Positions 13,004 through 24,959 of a DNA stretch of 64,000 nt are shown here, piece after piece. The notes below the pieces were generated by a model. The model did not search any database. It saw only the letters and a program-made list of their open reading frames with translations, and was not told the DNA's origin. The stretch spans positions 35,623,072 through 35,687,071 of the forward strand of contig CM055828.1 in NCBI GenBank assembly GCA_029582265.1, written 5' to 3'. Source of the stretch: Zoroaster sp. YZ-2022. Its lineage: Eukaryota; Echinodermata; Asteroidea; Forcipulatida; Zoroasteridae. Each line of letters opens with the position of its first letter. Positions within the stretch are counted from its first letter, which is position 1. The position numbers and the translations under genes are program-made.

Positions 13004-13637
13004 TGTCACGGTCTCAGCTATCCGGATGACGTAGCCGGGAATTTCAGCACGCTGTAGTCATGGTCTCGGTATTCCGGCGTGCTCGGATATCCGGGTTACA
13101 ACATCGGACAATTCCGCGTGCCCTCGCGAGTTCTCTGCCCAATCACATTCTCTTGGCCCATCTTTATATGCAGGTTACACTTTTTCAAAGTCCCTTCTTT
13201 CTTTAATTTTGTATGGCAAATTGTAAACACAATAATGGATAAATTCCTCGTACAAACCCCCTTTTCTGGTTGTATTTTTATGTGACAAATAAGTATTAAC
13301 GTACAAAGTATAATGTGACATGACTGTTCTTGGCTTCCTTTTTTTTAATAATAATAATAATAATCATGGCATTTTATCGTGGTTAATAGTTAAAATATAA
13401 AATGCTGCAGAAAAAAAGTGAAAATAAAGTACAAATTCGTTGAAACGATCCGCACGTTCACTGCTCGTGGAGAGGCCGCCATGGCAGTTCCAGCAAGTGT
13501 GTGTGTACGTGTACACGACTCAGCACGGCACTAAAATGGACTACTTTCGTACGCTGTGCGCAGACATAGCATGACGTAATTTTACCATATTTGGTCATCC
13601 GGATAGCTGAGCACGCCGGACAGCTGAGACCGTGACA
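13004..13637. mobile_element. MITE with 4-bp CCTG target duplication
   Basis: The ends are TGTCACGGTCTCAGCT at 13004 and its reverse complement ending at 13637; related inverted blocks (TATCCGGATGAC) lie just inside. Both sides are flanked by CCTG (13000-13003 and 13638-13641). It is 634 bp with no transposase. A short (TAA)n tract lies near 13348. Confidence 0.75.
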
Positions 13638-13641
13638 CCTG

Positions 13642-15646
13642 GTGACCATTGATGGGCCAGCCAACTTCAAACGATGATAAACACTCACGGATTTGACCGT
13701 TGAACGTGATGACATAGAGGTGATGGTGACCATGATGATACCATGAATAATGTCGCATTTGTAGGATTATTGTTGGATAGGTAAGGGTAATTAAAGAGAA
13801 ATATTTTTTTAAATAATTTTGATGAATTTCTGTTAGCCATCACATTATTTTTGATAGTTCCTATAGTCAAGGCACAACTTCGATGATGGTTACAATACAG
13901 ACGTGATAATTAAGCAGAACAATTTCCAGCGAATTAGTTGTAATTTCCACCGTGCTAATCGATGCCCATGTATTTTATGGGGAAGATGGTCAAGGGGTCA
14001 TGGTGAAAATTCAAACATGGACTGAAGGAAACAGCAACAGGTACCATTATTCCCCCACGAGTACGAGTTATATTTACATGAATATTTTTAATATGTACCA
14101 TGTCCATCATATCCACCATATTTCATTAACTGTTATATTTTGTTTTATAGGTATGAGAAAACATCACTGCCAATATTTTGACTTGAGTCAACACCAGTGA
14201 TCAATAACCAGTGATGTACCTTCCCTTTAACATCATATCCAAACATTCCTAGTTTGCCAGGGTTGTGGATAGCCAGATCAACTTATTCAGCGTTATTATG
14301 GGCATAAAGTCAGAATGTTGATTTAGGGTAGAAGGGGACTACATGTATAGTAACTGGATTAAACTTGGCTGCAAATTCAAAGGGCAGGAAGTGGGGGTTA
14401 AATTGATTGGGGGCTGGGGGTTACTGAAGACACTGAAGCATGGAGGAGCATATAAACATTTTGTCCAACTTTACCAAGGAAAAGGTTGCCCTGTGAGAGA
14501 AGAGTCTGTACACTCCTGATGTTTACAATTTTAGGTTGTAAATAGTTTTGTCCTACATAAAACATAATAAGAAAGTTGGCTAATAATTGTGCATTTCATT
14601 CAGTGAGGTACCACAGAGTCTACTCAAAGCACAGCCCGTATAGTAGTTGGGTGGAGAAGAAACAATACAGCTTATGTCAAATAGCTAATGTCTGCAGTCT
14701 TCAAAGCTTGTATGGATATCAGCTAATTAGCCTTTCATTAGAAAACAAGTAACTACTATATGATGCAGTTACAAGACAGCTTGCATCCGTGCTTTCCCCT
14801 GCCCTCAGCAGAAGAGTTGTCAAAAAGTAAATAATTCCCAAAAGTAAGGCCACAAGTTGTAATTAGCCAATTGACAATTCAAACAAAATTACATGTATTT
14901 TACATCCATTTGATCGAATCTGATAATTGCTTGCCCTCTTCGTTTTGTTTATGGAAAAACCTTCAGTTTGGGAAAAAACCTTTTAATTCTAGATTTTGAT
15001 GAAGCCCACATTAGTATTTATGTCTTGGTATTAGGTCTTGTACAAACATAAATCTAATTGATGGACTGCATGTTTATATACCGAGAATGATCTTTATTTA
15101 TAATATATTTCACTTTCAACTCAAGTTTATAATGAACAAAAATGTAATAATAAATTGACAATGATAGTGACACTGCAATTAAGCATCATCTTATTATGAC
15201 ATGCTTATAAATTGTCTTTGTTTTCACCTATACTGCAAATAAATAAAAATCGTTTATAAAATTTGAAAACAAATTCTCTTTTTTTTTTACATAATTCTTT
15301 TTTTTCTTCTCTAGGATAAAAGCACATCAGACAAAATAATTTGGTCATTACGTGTATGTCTGTCCCAACCAAATAAAAATGTTTGATAATAATTTGAAAA
15401 TATGAGAATCTAAACCAAAATTTAAGTTTCCCTTTCATCATTTTCCCTTTCATCCCTTTCTGTCAAATATGTACAGTATTTAATCAGCTAGGGGTTAGGG
15501 CAATTTCACATAATTGCCAGAGGACATTGTCAATTTGTTGTCATGATTGTGTTCATCATGTACATGTATATCATGTACTGTCTACCCATGGCAATACAAA
15601 CCAATATTGATCATGATTGAGATGCTCACCCAGAATCCAGCATGTC
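13642..15646. other. no gene recognised
   Basis: AT-rich sequence with only short, low-complexity open frames on either strand. No conserved domain, tRNA or clear mobile-element terminus was found. It lies within the proposed 13-kb first intron of the minus-strand CUB/LDLa gene. Confidence 0.35.
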
Positions 15647-15735
15647 CAGATAATAATAATAATAATAACAATAATAATAATGTGGACTTATATAGCGCAC
15701 GTATCCACCAAACTGGTGCTCAAGGCGCATTATAT
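15647..15735 (-). mobile_element. SINE 3' tail fragment
   Basis: Reverse complement of the 3' end of the SINE at 51541-51898: (AAT)n, then ATAGCGCACGTATCCACCAA and GCTCAAGGCGCATTATATTA. Only the tail is present. Confidence 0.75.
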
Positions 15736-16276
15736 TATTACTACTAAGCACCGGTTTGTTCAGTCTATACCTTTCTCCATGGTTGATCCAAGGTCTATCA
15801 AGCCTAATAAGCATTTTTCCTCACTTTTTTGGATGATCTTGGACGTCGACGTGACCTGGTTGCAATCAAATCCAGGAATTATGTGATCGTTCGTGTGTTT
15901 TCAACGGATACAAAATGTACAGACTGGAACCGTGTTCCTCTTATTACAATCACAGCGGTGTGCAATGCAGAGTACAGTCTAAATACAATCTGAAATTGTC
16001 GTACAAGTTTCACGGTCGTATAGACTACTGGAAATGCGTATATGTGACCTTTGACCTACAGTCATGTAAATGCATATAAACGTGATATTCCCTCCGTAAA
16101 TTCCCGTTCCACTATAGACTCATGCGAATACACAACAAATGGTATCTGTGGGATATAGACTCAAGCTGTTGTTAATAGTCAAATCTATAAAAACTATAGG
16201 TAATCTCAATGATCACAGTTTTAGGCTGAACAAAATCCCCGGATTCTGGTCTCCGCGCGCGTATATATATATATGA

Positions 16277-16412
16277 AACAATGTCCAATTGTAGCCAAAA
16301 TTGCTGGATCGATTGCAATTCTGCCGTGCTGTCGGGTCTCTCTAAGCCAACATACTTTGTGTATGGAAATTTTGGTCTGGTTCCAGTAACCGCGTAAACA
16401 TGTATCACATAT
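16277..16412. repeat. dispersed repeat, also at 46944-47125
   Basis: Contains AATTGCTGGATCGATTG, CTGCCGTGCTGT and CATACTTTGTGTAT. The same blocks occur in the same order at 46944-47125 with moderate divergence. Family and boundaries are unknown. Confidence 0.6.
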
Positions 16413-16719
16413 TTTTAATGGTTGGGGAAGAATGTTTCTGTCTCAATTGTTATCGTACTAGTCATATTCAAGAAATAGGTTCCAAAATAAATTTCTGTCA
16501 TCTGAAGACAGAAATTCCACGTTGGAATGAATATGAACAATCTGATTGTATTTCACGATTATCTCGTTTACGATAACAATGAAATAAGATGAATTTTTCA
16601 CAGGAATTTTTTTTACATGTATCTTGATTCTTATTAAGTTTGGATGTATACAGATATTCTACTTTAAAACAGTGTATAATGCTTTAAACATGATCACTAT
16701 AACAATAGGATTGATAGCA

Positions 16720-16870
16720 CAAAATCCATCAATATTGGTTTCTATATACTACCAGTATGAACAAACACATTAACGAACATATAAGCTAAAACGAACATAT
16801 AAGGGCATATCATTATTGTTTCATGTTTGAAAAGACTCATGCTTCTTGTGCATGTAATGTTGATTGAAAT
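16720..16870. repeat. diverged copy of the 8483/10956 repeat family
   Basis: Shares blocks such as AGCTAAAACGAACATA and TTGTTTCATGTTTG with the 0.9-kb direct repeats, but with many substitutions. The end is joined to a SINE body at about 16868. Confidence 0.6.
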
Positions 16871-17116
16871 GGCAGCAATTGAGCTGTATACTCCCCAGGG
16901 AGCTGAGATGGTTTCAGGAATGATTTATGAGCCTTATGAGCAGGGGTAATAATATAATGCGCAGCCCTATATGCGCCGAAATGGCAGCAATTGAACTGTA
17001 TACTCCCCAGGGAGCTGAGATGGTTTCAGGAATGATTTATGCGCCTGATGAGCAGGGGGTAATAATGTAATGCGCCTTGAGCACCAGTTTGGTGGATACG
17101 TGCGCCATATAAGTCC
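16868..17116 (+). mobile_element. SINE 3' half with internal tandem duplication
   Basis: Two successive copies of the SINE body segment GGCAGCAATTGARCTGTATA...GAGCAGGGGTAATAAT (16870-16965 and 16983-17070) precede one tail (GCGCCTTGAGCACC, TGGATACGTGCGCC). The head and boxes are absent, so it is a truncated and rearranged copy of the family at 51541-51898. Confidence 0.75.
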
Positions 17117-17293
<177 letters not shown>

Positions 17294-17299
17294 TAGGAC

Positions 17300-17600
17300 T
17301 ATGATAGGATTGATAGCACAACAGCCATTAATATTGGTTTCTATATAATACCAGCATGAAATAAAATACATTAACGAGCTAAAACGAACATGCAAGGTCA
17401 TGTAATTATTGTTTCATGCTTGGAAAGACTGATTTTTGTGCACGTAGTGTTGATTGATAGGATTGATAGCACAAAAGCCATTAATATTGGCTTCTATATA
17501 CTACCATGAAACAGCATAAACAAATACATTAACGAGCTAAAACGGGCATACAAGGGCATACACTGGGCAAATTAATATCAAGTAAATGATCTATAGCATT
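17300..17600. repeat. two diverged tandem copies of the 0.9-kb repeat family
   Basis: Blocks with GATTGATAGCACAA, TTAATATTGG and AACGAGCTAAAACG occur at about 17308-17455 and again at about 17458-17590, both related to 8483-9404. Confidence 0.6.
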
Positions 17601-18246
17601 GAAATAAAAGGTAAATAAAGGTGTATTGTCCCATAACTGTTCATAAGCTTGCTTTTAAAAAGAATATCCAATACATTACTAATGTTGTACCTTCCCTTTA
17701 ATGCAATATCTAGTTGCCATTACATATGCGTAACTTATTATGACAACCAATATTTGTATGATGGCTCAAACTACATAATGCATCTTAGCCACTGGCAATA
17801 TTAGCCACTGACAATCTTAGCCACTGACAATATTAGCCACGACCAGAATGCGATATAGGGACCTTAAACAACACAATTTTCAATTAAAAAACAAATTAAA
17901 TCCCTTTCCCTGCGGTTATTGAAAAAAGGTAACTATTTCGTCTTATTGTTACATTAAAAGCTATTGAAAAATTGGTAATTAAAACAATATCTCAGTTATA
18001 CCTCAAGCTTTAATTACCGGCGTTAAATTGATGATTGAATAAAAAAATATATAATTTAAAATATTTTTATCAGAGGTGTTGTCATAACTTTTAAAGAATA
18101 TCACAATAATTTCCTAATGCTTTCCAAAATAATATGTCGAATATTCCTTCAGACGAATTGATACCCACATTTGAAAGACTGTCGCACCGTGTTGCTTCTA
18201 ATCGTTTACCAGCATTTATCAGTCCAATAATAATATTGTCCATTAA

Positions 18247-18595
18247 AGATGTATCGCGTGTGCTTTTCGCTTTTTTGACATCAATTTCCGAAAAATTATT
18301 TTTCATCGGAATATTGCTATTTTTCTTAAGGAAAGGATGACAAATACTTTAAAGTAACACATTTCTCAAAATGATCTTTAAAAGCATGGTTTTACAGTAA
18401 AAATGTTCGAAAATGAGTTGATGTCCTGTCATAAATAAATGTTGGTACCTTGTACTGTTAAACCAAGCTTCTGACTCCTATCCGGTGAAATGTATTCCTG
18501 AAGTTTTTGTTTTCCTTTCAAAAAAGGAAATTATCAATGTTCCAATAAAATTTAAACAAATCGAAAATTGCCGGTAAAATACGGGCGATACATAT
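18247..18595. mobile_element. TTAA-flanked MITE, degenerate copy
   Basis: The left end AGATGTATCGCG follows TTAA (18243-18246). The right end CGGGCGATACATAT is followed by TTAG, a mutated TTAA. The inside matches the MITE at 36627-36925 in order, including ATTTCCGA, AAACCAAGCTTCTGAC and TCGAAAAT. At 349 bp this copy is longer and more diverged. Non-coding. Confidence 0.75.
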
Positions 18596-19561
18596 TTAGG
18601 AACATTGGGATGTACCTTTTCGCCAATTTTCTTATAACTGAGATACCGCATTCACCTGAAACTTAACCCTAACCTTACAGATTTGTTGTATGATTAGCAT
18701 CTTCAAGGAAGCAATAAACACATTGTCATGAAGGTGAACTTTATTTGAATTTATTAAAGGGAAAGGCATCAAAATTAGTACTTTTAATAACAAACAATTA
18801 ACACATTTTCTCATTAACTTATTTGACGTGAAGTTCATGATGATATTAAGCATTCCTTGTAATTATATACTTTTGTCTGAGGTGCTAACGATTACAATAG
18901 TCAGACAAATATCCCCCAGTCTGAAGTTCAACAACAATTCCACGTTAGATTAAAGATATACCCCCGTGTTTGGCTCAAGAGACAAAACATAGAATTTAAA
19001 AAGCGAAGATAAAGATAATGTCGTTATTAAACGAATAGAAAAAACATTATGTAATTCGGATGTCGGAAACGTTAAATAAAAGCGATATTTAAAACGCATA
19101 CGTCCTTGGCCGTTACGTACAATAAATCGTGCTGTGGTCACACGCAAGCTGATGATTCAAACAGTGGGCCAGTATTTTATTAATGTGAGATTTTATTTTA
19201 CTGGAACTAATCCTTGACGAATTTTATCGTTCAATGTTTCAAATGAAAGCTTATAACTTCCTTAACCCCCCCCTCCCCCCCTACCCCCCCCCCCCAATAG
19301 CAATTCAAAATTTAAATCTATTTTTACCGTCAAATCGGTCCAAACACGGACAATATACCGGGTATTTTTAAATACGAATCTGGTGTTTGCCGAAGGAGTA
19401 CATTTTCACTATTTATAAAGCTGATGCTTTCGTATGGTTGTTTAATGCATTGTATATTCACTCAAAGAGAGTGGGCCAACAATGTTGCCAATAAATTCTT
19501 ACCAATGTTGTACCATCCATTTATTGGTGAACTAAGCACGAGAATGATTTGATTAACTTAC

Positions 19562-19622
19562 CTTCTCCATTGCATGGTACATACACACAGTATACAAACA
19601 GAATTCCTAAAATCCAACTCAT
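19562..19622 (-). CDS. candidate signal-peptide exon of CUB/LDLa gene
   Basis: On the minus strand an ATG at 19622 opens MSWILGILFVYCVYVPCNGE, a short N-region followed by a strongly hydrophobic core and a plausible cleavage site around CNG. It is followed at once by a perfect GTAAGT donor (19561 downward) after one base of the next codon, that is, phase 1. All five CUB/LDLa exons downstream on this strand need a phase-1 partner, so this exon fits as the secretion leader. The intron would be about 13 kb and full of repeats. The link is inference; the exon could belong to another secreted gene or be chance. Too short for ordinary ORF calling. Confidence 0.55.
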
Positions 19623-20790
19623 TCTGCAGTTTTTATTCGAAGCATCAAGACAAAAATCTCTTCAATTTTGCTGTAGTTTCTCTCATCGAGAAACTTACAC
19701 TCACAAGTCGGTATCTGTAATGCAGTACATGTTATTAAGTACAGCTAAAATTACTACCCCAATTTACCGCCTGCTCATCCTTTAAAGGGCGCGCATGTAG
19801 TTGTTGATTCTGGTATATCCAGTATACGTGACAACCTTCTAGCGCGCGATCACCAAGACATCATTGACCAATCACAGCAAAGCAATAATCAGAGGCATAC
19901 TCATCCATGGACAGCATCAAATATTGCAAATGACAAGGTTTGCTAGTTCTTCGTTAATATAGTTCTCTATGGTTTTGTTTTGTTTAGTTTTCATCAGTTG
20001 TGCCGTTCAAAGGTTTTCCTGCGTCTCGGTTGCGTCTAGCAAATCGATTTGTTTGCCTGTTATTGTTCGGTCATTTTGAACTACAAGCCCTTGACATAAT
20101 TACGAAGAGGAATGAACAAAGCCCTGGGTATTTAATCAAATCCTATTCCAGACCATGACTGTCAAACACACAAAGAGACTTTTTATGCTGACCTGATTCT
20201 ATGAAAACAAGATTTTGTGAAATATTCACCAATGGTTTTTAAAAGGGACAATTCGCAGTGTAGGCATACTCGCTGCAGGCATCCATGTACATGTACGTAA
20301 ATTGGAATCTACTTGTACAAAAAGTCTTCAGCAATATTGACAACTAGTGATCTGCAGTCAATTCATTCTGCCAGACTATACTCATACAAGATCTGCCAGG
20401 TGAGAGTTAAGATGCCGAGTTAGTTTTGCTTGTCTATTTTTGTGATATGATTGCCTGAAATGGTTGCCAAGATATATGAAAAATAAAGTAATTGATCTAT
20501 TGCGGCAGAATCACGGGTACACTCTAAAAAATGAGAGTTGAATCAACATTTAAAGAGTTCGGTCTGTGACAACTCGTTGCACAGTTGGATTACATTTTGC
20601 TGTAGTGTTAATTTTATTAAGTTAGATTTAAGTTGACTACGTGTAAATTTAGCATTTACTTTGAGTTAAATATTTTATCCTTATAAAGAGTTGTCACCAA
20701 GGGAAATCTTATAAGTGTGATACCGGTAAGTTGAAGTCAAAATAAGGGAATGAGGAGACGGCCGTCTGATTTCTGGTGATAATGTCTGTT
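19623..20790. other. no gene recognised; upstream of candidate leader exon
   Basis: If the exon at 19562-19622 is real, this holds its 5' UTR and promoter. No TATA box or initiator stands out. Palindromic or low-complexity tracts only. Confidence 0.35.
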
Positions 20791-20791
20791 T

Positions 20792-20851
20792 GTTCTGTAA
20801 ATAGAGAGGAGAACAGTTAGGGTATTACTGGTACCTCCTCGAACACAGAAG
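20792..20851. repeat. single copy of the GAGGAG...CTCCTC unit
   Basis: Contains GAGAGGAGAACAGTTAGGGT and ACCTCCTCGAACACAG, the same unit that is tandemly repeated three times at 22989-23202. Confidence 0.75.
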
Positions 20852-21035
20852 TTCAATCAGGAAAGTGAATTGAACTAGATAACCAATTTTAAAGGTTATT
20901 TCTACAATTAATTTGCTACAACCTTCGTTATTCATCAACGTAAACATTAACTCTTTTACCAATAAGTATATCGATATTATAAAGCTGGATATGAGTTGAT
21001 ATTATTATTAAGTATAAAGTAAATAATTGAAATAG

Positions 21036-21378
21036 AATAATAATAATAATAATAATAATGTGTGGATTTATATAGCGCACGTATCCACCAACTAAGTGGT
21101 GCTCAAGGCGCATTATATTATTATCCCTGATCATAAGGCTCATAAGGCTCATAAATCATTCCTGAAACCATCTCAGCTCCCTGGGGAGTATACAACTCAA
21201 TTGCTGCCATTTCTAGCGCATATAGAGCAAACCAACTCTGCCTTCACAGGTACCCATTTAACCCCTGGGTGGAAAGAAGCAATTATGATTAAGTGTCTTG
21301 CTCAAGGACACAAGTGTCATGGCCGTGATTCGAACCCACATTATGTTGCTAACACCAGAACTTGAATCCGGTAAGCTA
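21036..21378 (-). mobile_element. SINE, minus strand, split by a composite element
   Basis: From left to right on the plus strand: (AAT)n, SINE tail, body (CTCAGCTCCCTGGGGAGTATA), the block CTTGCTCAAGGACACAAGTG, and the B box of the tRNA head (reverse of GGGTTCGAATC). It stops at 21378 inside the tRNA head. The missing piece, GACCGCTCGGCCACGACACC, resumes at 22961 after the composite element 21379-22958. Confidence 0.85.
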
Positions 21379-21905
21379 CAATCCCGGCCAAAATAGTTGG
21401 GACACGTGACAATAAACATACCCTACCCTGTCTCCGCTCTCCGCTCTCCGCTCCCCCGCTTCCCCGCTCCCCCGCTCCCCCGCTTCCCCGCTCCCCCGCT
21501 CCCCCACCAATGTTGTTATCTCCAGCCGGAGCACAGACCGCACAATAAGAGCCAACATTGTCAGGGGGCCGGGGGGGCCCAGCGAGATTTGACCGGGATT
21601 GTCTGAATTCCCTTGTAGTATAATATGTGAGCGACATGCCCATTTTATCCATGCGCTTATTGTCTGTCTTTGTGGGGAAAAAAATTTGTGTTCAGTTTAT
21701 TTTATTTTATTACTACAGTAGTATTATTAAGTTTTCTCTGGAGGGGTGTTTGGTTTTGTTTCCCAAACATGAAATAGCGTCCAAAGGTTGAATTAAAGAA
21801 AATTATTTGGGGAAAAAAAATATAATAATGATAAAATATTATTGTAGATTTTACCCTAACGTGTGATAAATTATACTCTTTATACAAAAAGATACAAACG
21901 TTCTA

Positions 21906-21976
21906 ATCGGGTGGGATTCGAACCAACGATCCCCGCGTTTTACAGCAGGTGTCTTATCCACTATACCACCGTGGAA
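21906..21976 (-). ncRNA. tRNA-like SINE head or tRNA pseudogene
   Basis: Read on the minus strand: ACGGTGGTATAGTGGATAAG, then GGTTCGAATCCCACC, matching polymerase III A and B boxes at tRNA spacing. The arms do not pair well enough for a functional tRNA. It lies within the internal region of the composite element. Confidence 0.5.
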
Positions 21977-22343
21977 TACACCAGTTTGGTCCCATTCATA
22001 TGTCGATGGATAATGTAACCACGGTTCACCACTGAACAATAAAGAAGGAGAGTCACTCCCTTCCTTTCTTTTTTGGTTTCGATGGATCACCGTTGGATTT
22101 TTCGTCAAAATAACGGAATGAGGGGATGAAATCAAATTGAAGAGGCTTGTATGTTGTTTGTGTATCTTAATGTGCTTTTCGCGTTGAACACAAACTCTCT
22201 TTTGGGAACTTATGGACCAAAATGGCATGGTGAACCGTGTACGGTGCACCCTACAATAAAGTTCTGATGATCTGTGTTTTGCGCGCAAGCGCATTGCAGC
22301 CATGCATCGTCCAAGGGTATCGAACTGGGGACGCTTGCAGATT

Positions 22344-22412
22344 GCCACGGTGGTCTAGTGGTTAAGACATCTGATCTGAAATGCTGAGATCGTATGTTCG
22401 AATCCCAACCAA
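22344..22412 (+). ncRNA. tRNA-like SINE head or tRNA pseudogene
   Basis: Read on the plus strand: GCCACGGTGGTCTAGTGG, then ATGTTCGAATCCCAACC, with A- and B-box spacing typical of a tRNA-derived element. It resembles the element at 21906-21976 in opposite orientation, so the composite's interior may contain an inverted pair. Confidence 0.5.
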
Positions 22413-22499
22413 GAAGAATGTTTATGTATTTTTCTCCGGAACACCGACAATAATATTACTTTTATTTATTTATTGTTTATTTTATTTTTTGATTATTAT

Positions 22500-22620
22500 T
22501 TTTTGATTATTGGATGATGATTTTGAGGAGGAGAGTGACGAAGATGATGAGGATAATGAGGATGAGGATGATGTCCAGCGTCACCTACATCATTGGCATC
22601 ATCATCATCACGAGATGATC
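22500..22620. repeat. GAT/GAG-rich low-complexity tract
   Basis: Runs of GATGAT, GAGGAT and CATCAT without a regular period. It lies near the right direct repeat of the composite element. Confidence 0.7.
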
Positions 22621-22988
22621 ACCAACACCATCACTTGCCTTGTCCCTTAATGTATTGTCCTTGAGACAAAGACAAAGACTGCGGTTTGCCCGCGTCTGGT
22701 CACGGCTCCGTAGATAAACTAAGAGAAAATTCAGACAATCCCGGCCAAAATAGTTGGGACACGTGACAATAAACATACCCTACCCTGTCTCCGCTCTCCG
22801 CTCTCCGCTCCCCCGCTCCCCCGCTCCCCCGCTCTCCCGCTTCCCCGCTCCCCCGCTCCCCCACCAATGTTGTTATCTCCAGCCGGAGCACAGACCGCAC
22901 AATAAGAGCCAACATTGTCAGGGGGCCGGGGGGGCCCAGCGAGATTTGACCGGGATTGTAGACCGCTCGGCCACGACACCCCATGTAT

Positions 22989-23202
22989 TTGTTACATGTA
23001 AATGGAGAGGAGAACAGTTTGGGTATTACCTCCTCGAACACAGAATTACAAATATGGGCTTGTTACATGTAAATGGAGAGGAGAACAGTTTGGGTATTAC
23101 CTCCTCGAACACAGCATTTACAATTATGGGCTTGTTACATATAAATGGAGAGGAGAACAGTTTGGGTATTACCTCCTCGAACACAGCATTACAAGTATGG
23201 GG
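22989..23202. repeat. 71-72-bp tandem repeat, 3 copies
   Basis: Three head-to-tail units starting TTGTTACATGTAAATGG, each containing GGAGAGGAGAACAGTTTGGG and TTACCTCCTCGAACACAG. GAGGAG and CTCCTC within a unit can pair. A fourth, isolated copy is at 20792-20851. Apparent open frames across it are three-fold repeats of the same peptide and are not convincing genes. Confidence 0.9.
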
Positions 23203-24011
23203 AGGCGCTTGTTAGACTGGCTTGAGTGTATTGTTATAATTTAAATAACAAATAGTGGTGCAGGGATAGAGGAAAATTAATGGGGTATCTTTTTAAACCG
23301 TCACATGAGAGTTTTATCATGTATGTACTATGTAGATGTGTCATGCGCGTATATATTAGATGCGTCATATGTTTTCCAACTTGTGCCCCCAAGGCAATAA
23401 TTGTTCCCTTTGTAATTACATACACTGATAACCTTTATTTCATGTTGTTCACGGATTCATTGATATTTATATCGCTGTTATGATAACCATGAATAACATT
23501 CCAACCTTTTTTTGAAAAAGATAAATCATGATCAACTCTTACTCGATCTTCCCTATGAAGGAGACGTGGCTTCAGTTGAAATGACGTCACAATATGTCAG
23601 TTTGGCACAAACTATTATACAGCATTTATTATAACTTCCGACTTTGACGCAAACTAAATTCGACGCAAGTTTAAAATAATCTAGACAAATAATTGGACAT
23701 CATTTGTTGATGGCAAAATAATCCAAGATCAGCTTAGGCCAATAGTGTTTTAATGTTCATATGACGTGATAAAGTGTTTCGCCAACCAATGATGCAGGGA
23801 ATGCACGGTTTGCATTCATAATAATGGTTAGTCATAAATTGCCCGTAAAGATGGGCGATTTTTTTCATGATGTGATGCCAAGTAAAAACCATTATAATCA
23901 TGACGTGGACTTTCTCCTGCGATATACGTTCTTCTGTATCAAGCTCAGCTCGAGCATAAGACAGCTCAAACTGAAATATGACATTTATTACAGGGAGTGG
24001 AAACACAGGCC
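23203..24011. other. no gene recognised
   Basis: No domain-bearing frame and no RNA gene seen. Short opposing frames between 23734 and 24039 are shadows of each other. Confidence 0.35.
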
Positions 24012-24017
24012 GAAAAC

Positions 24018-24256
24018 TACGGAGCTCTGAAAGTGCCATCCGACTTATTGAGATCCTGCGATATTTTATCTCAGGATGAAGACATCCTAAAAGTAGTAAG
24101 ATAATTTATCTCGGGATTTCGACATCCCGAGATAAAATATGACATCCCGAGATAAAATATCTCGGGATGTCGTCATCTTACGTAGATTATGTCGTCATCC
24201 TGAAATAAATTATCTCAGGGTCTCAACAAGTCGGATGGCACTTCCAGAGCTCCGTA
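24018..24256. mobile_element. hairpin MITE with 6-bp GAAAAC target duplication
   Basis: Almost the whole 239 bp is self-complementary. The ends are TACGGAGCTCTG and CAGAGCTCCGTA, and the inner arms carry GTGCCATCCGACTT. The centre holds alternating ATCTCGGGATGTCG-type blocks. GAAAAC occurs directly on both sides (24012-24017, 24257-24262). Non-coding. Confidence 0.85.
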
Positions 24257-24262
24257 GAAAAC

Positions 24263-24718
24263 GGAACAAATTAACTGTTATTTAAGCCGTTACTTGAAAA
24301 AAAAGTACGTGACAAGAAATTCATTGTGTTATTAAAGGGCAGTATCCTCATGAACAGAACAGACTTTCAACAGGGCATGGAATCAGTGTCCTAGTTAAAG
24401 ATAAACACAGACTGAAAATTACCGGCTCATTTATGCAACAGCAACGGTAATGACCTTATCATGTGTGGTATTATTTTCAGTCAATCTAAAGTTAATCTAA
24501 AAAATTAACGCTCCGACTGCATATCCTGTTGATCGTGACGATATTGTCCTTTTAAATTCGATATGTCAAGCCATGCATGTACATAATTATTGCAATCAGT
24601 CGATCCCTTAATTATCAAAACACTGTGTGTACATAGCCTACACAGGTATTGTATAACTTTCACAGATTGGTCTCTGTGTATGCATGTCGTATCTTTTGAT
24701 TCACGCAAAACATTGATA
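24263..24718. repeat. fragment related to 30718-30860
   Basis: From TTAAAGGG at about 24333 to about 24475 the sequence matches 30718-30860 (CAGACTTTCAACAGG, CTCATTTATGCA, CAGCAACGGTAAT). The remainder is unannotated. Confidence 0.55.
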
Positions 24719-24959
24719 CATTTACTGACAGTTACTAAAAGTGTTGCCTTTTATGTGTATGCTATACTGTGTGTTTCACTTTTTCAGAGGCAATTTGGTA
24801 TTTAATTGGTATTCAATTAATACCACCCATGAAAACAAATAAGCAAGTTACTTTCAAATGAGGAATTTCCTGAACCGAAGCGTCAATTCTTTACTTGTGT
24901 GCTATTATTAATTTTTGTAGGTAATAAATTGATTGTTCTTTCTATTCAGGAATAAGCAA

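Larger units (their letters stand above)
21379..22958. mobile_element. 1.58-kb composite element with 223-bp direct repeats
   Basis: Two direct repeats of 223 bp (21379-21601 and 22736-22958) bracket 1134 bp. Each repeat begins CAATCCCGGCCAAAAT and ends GATTTGACCGGGATTG, so each has its own short terminal inverted repeat. The outer flanks are TA on both sides (21377-21378, 22959-22960), and removing one TA rejoins the SINE exactly. The inner flanks are not TA; they form TCTGAATT/AATTCAGA. The segment therefore appears to have inserted as one unit. No transposase was recognised. A terminal-repeat retrotransposon is an alternative, but TG...CA ends and a primer-binding site were not seen. Confidence 0.75.

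Noticed and set aside
21341..23041. Gly/Ser/Glu-rich open frames (GERGSG type) near 21.5 and 22.8 kb
   Set aside because: They read through the CCGCTCCCC repeats of the 223-bp direct repeats and occur in several frames.
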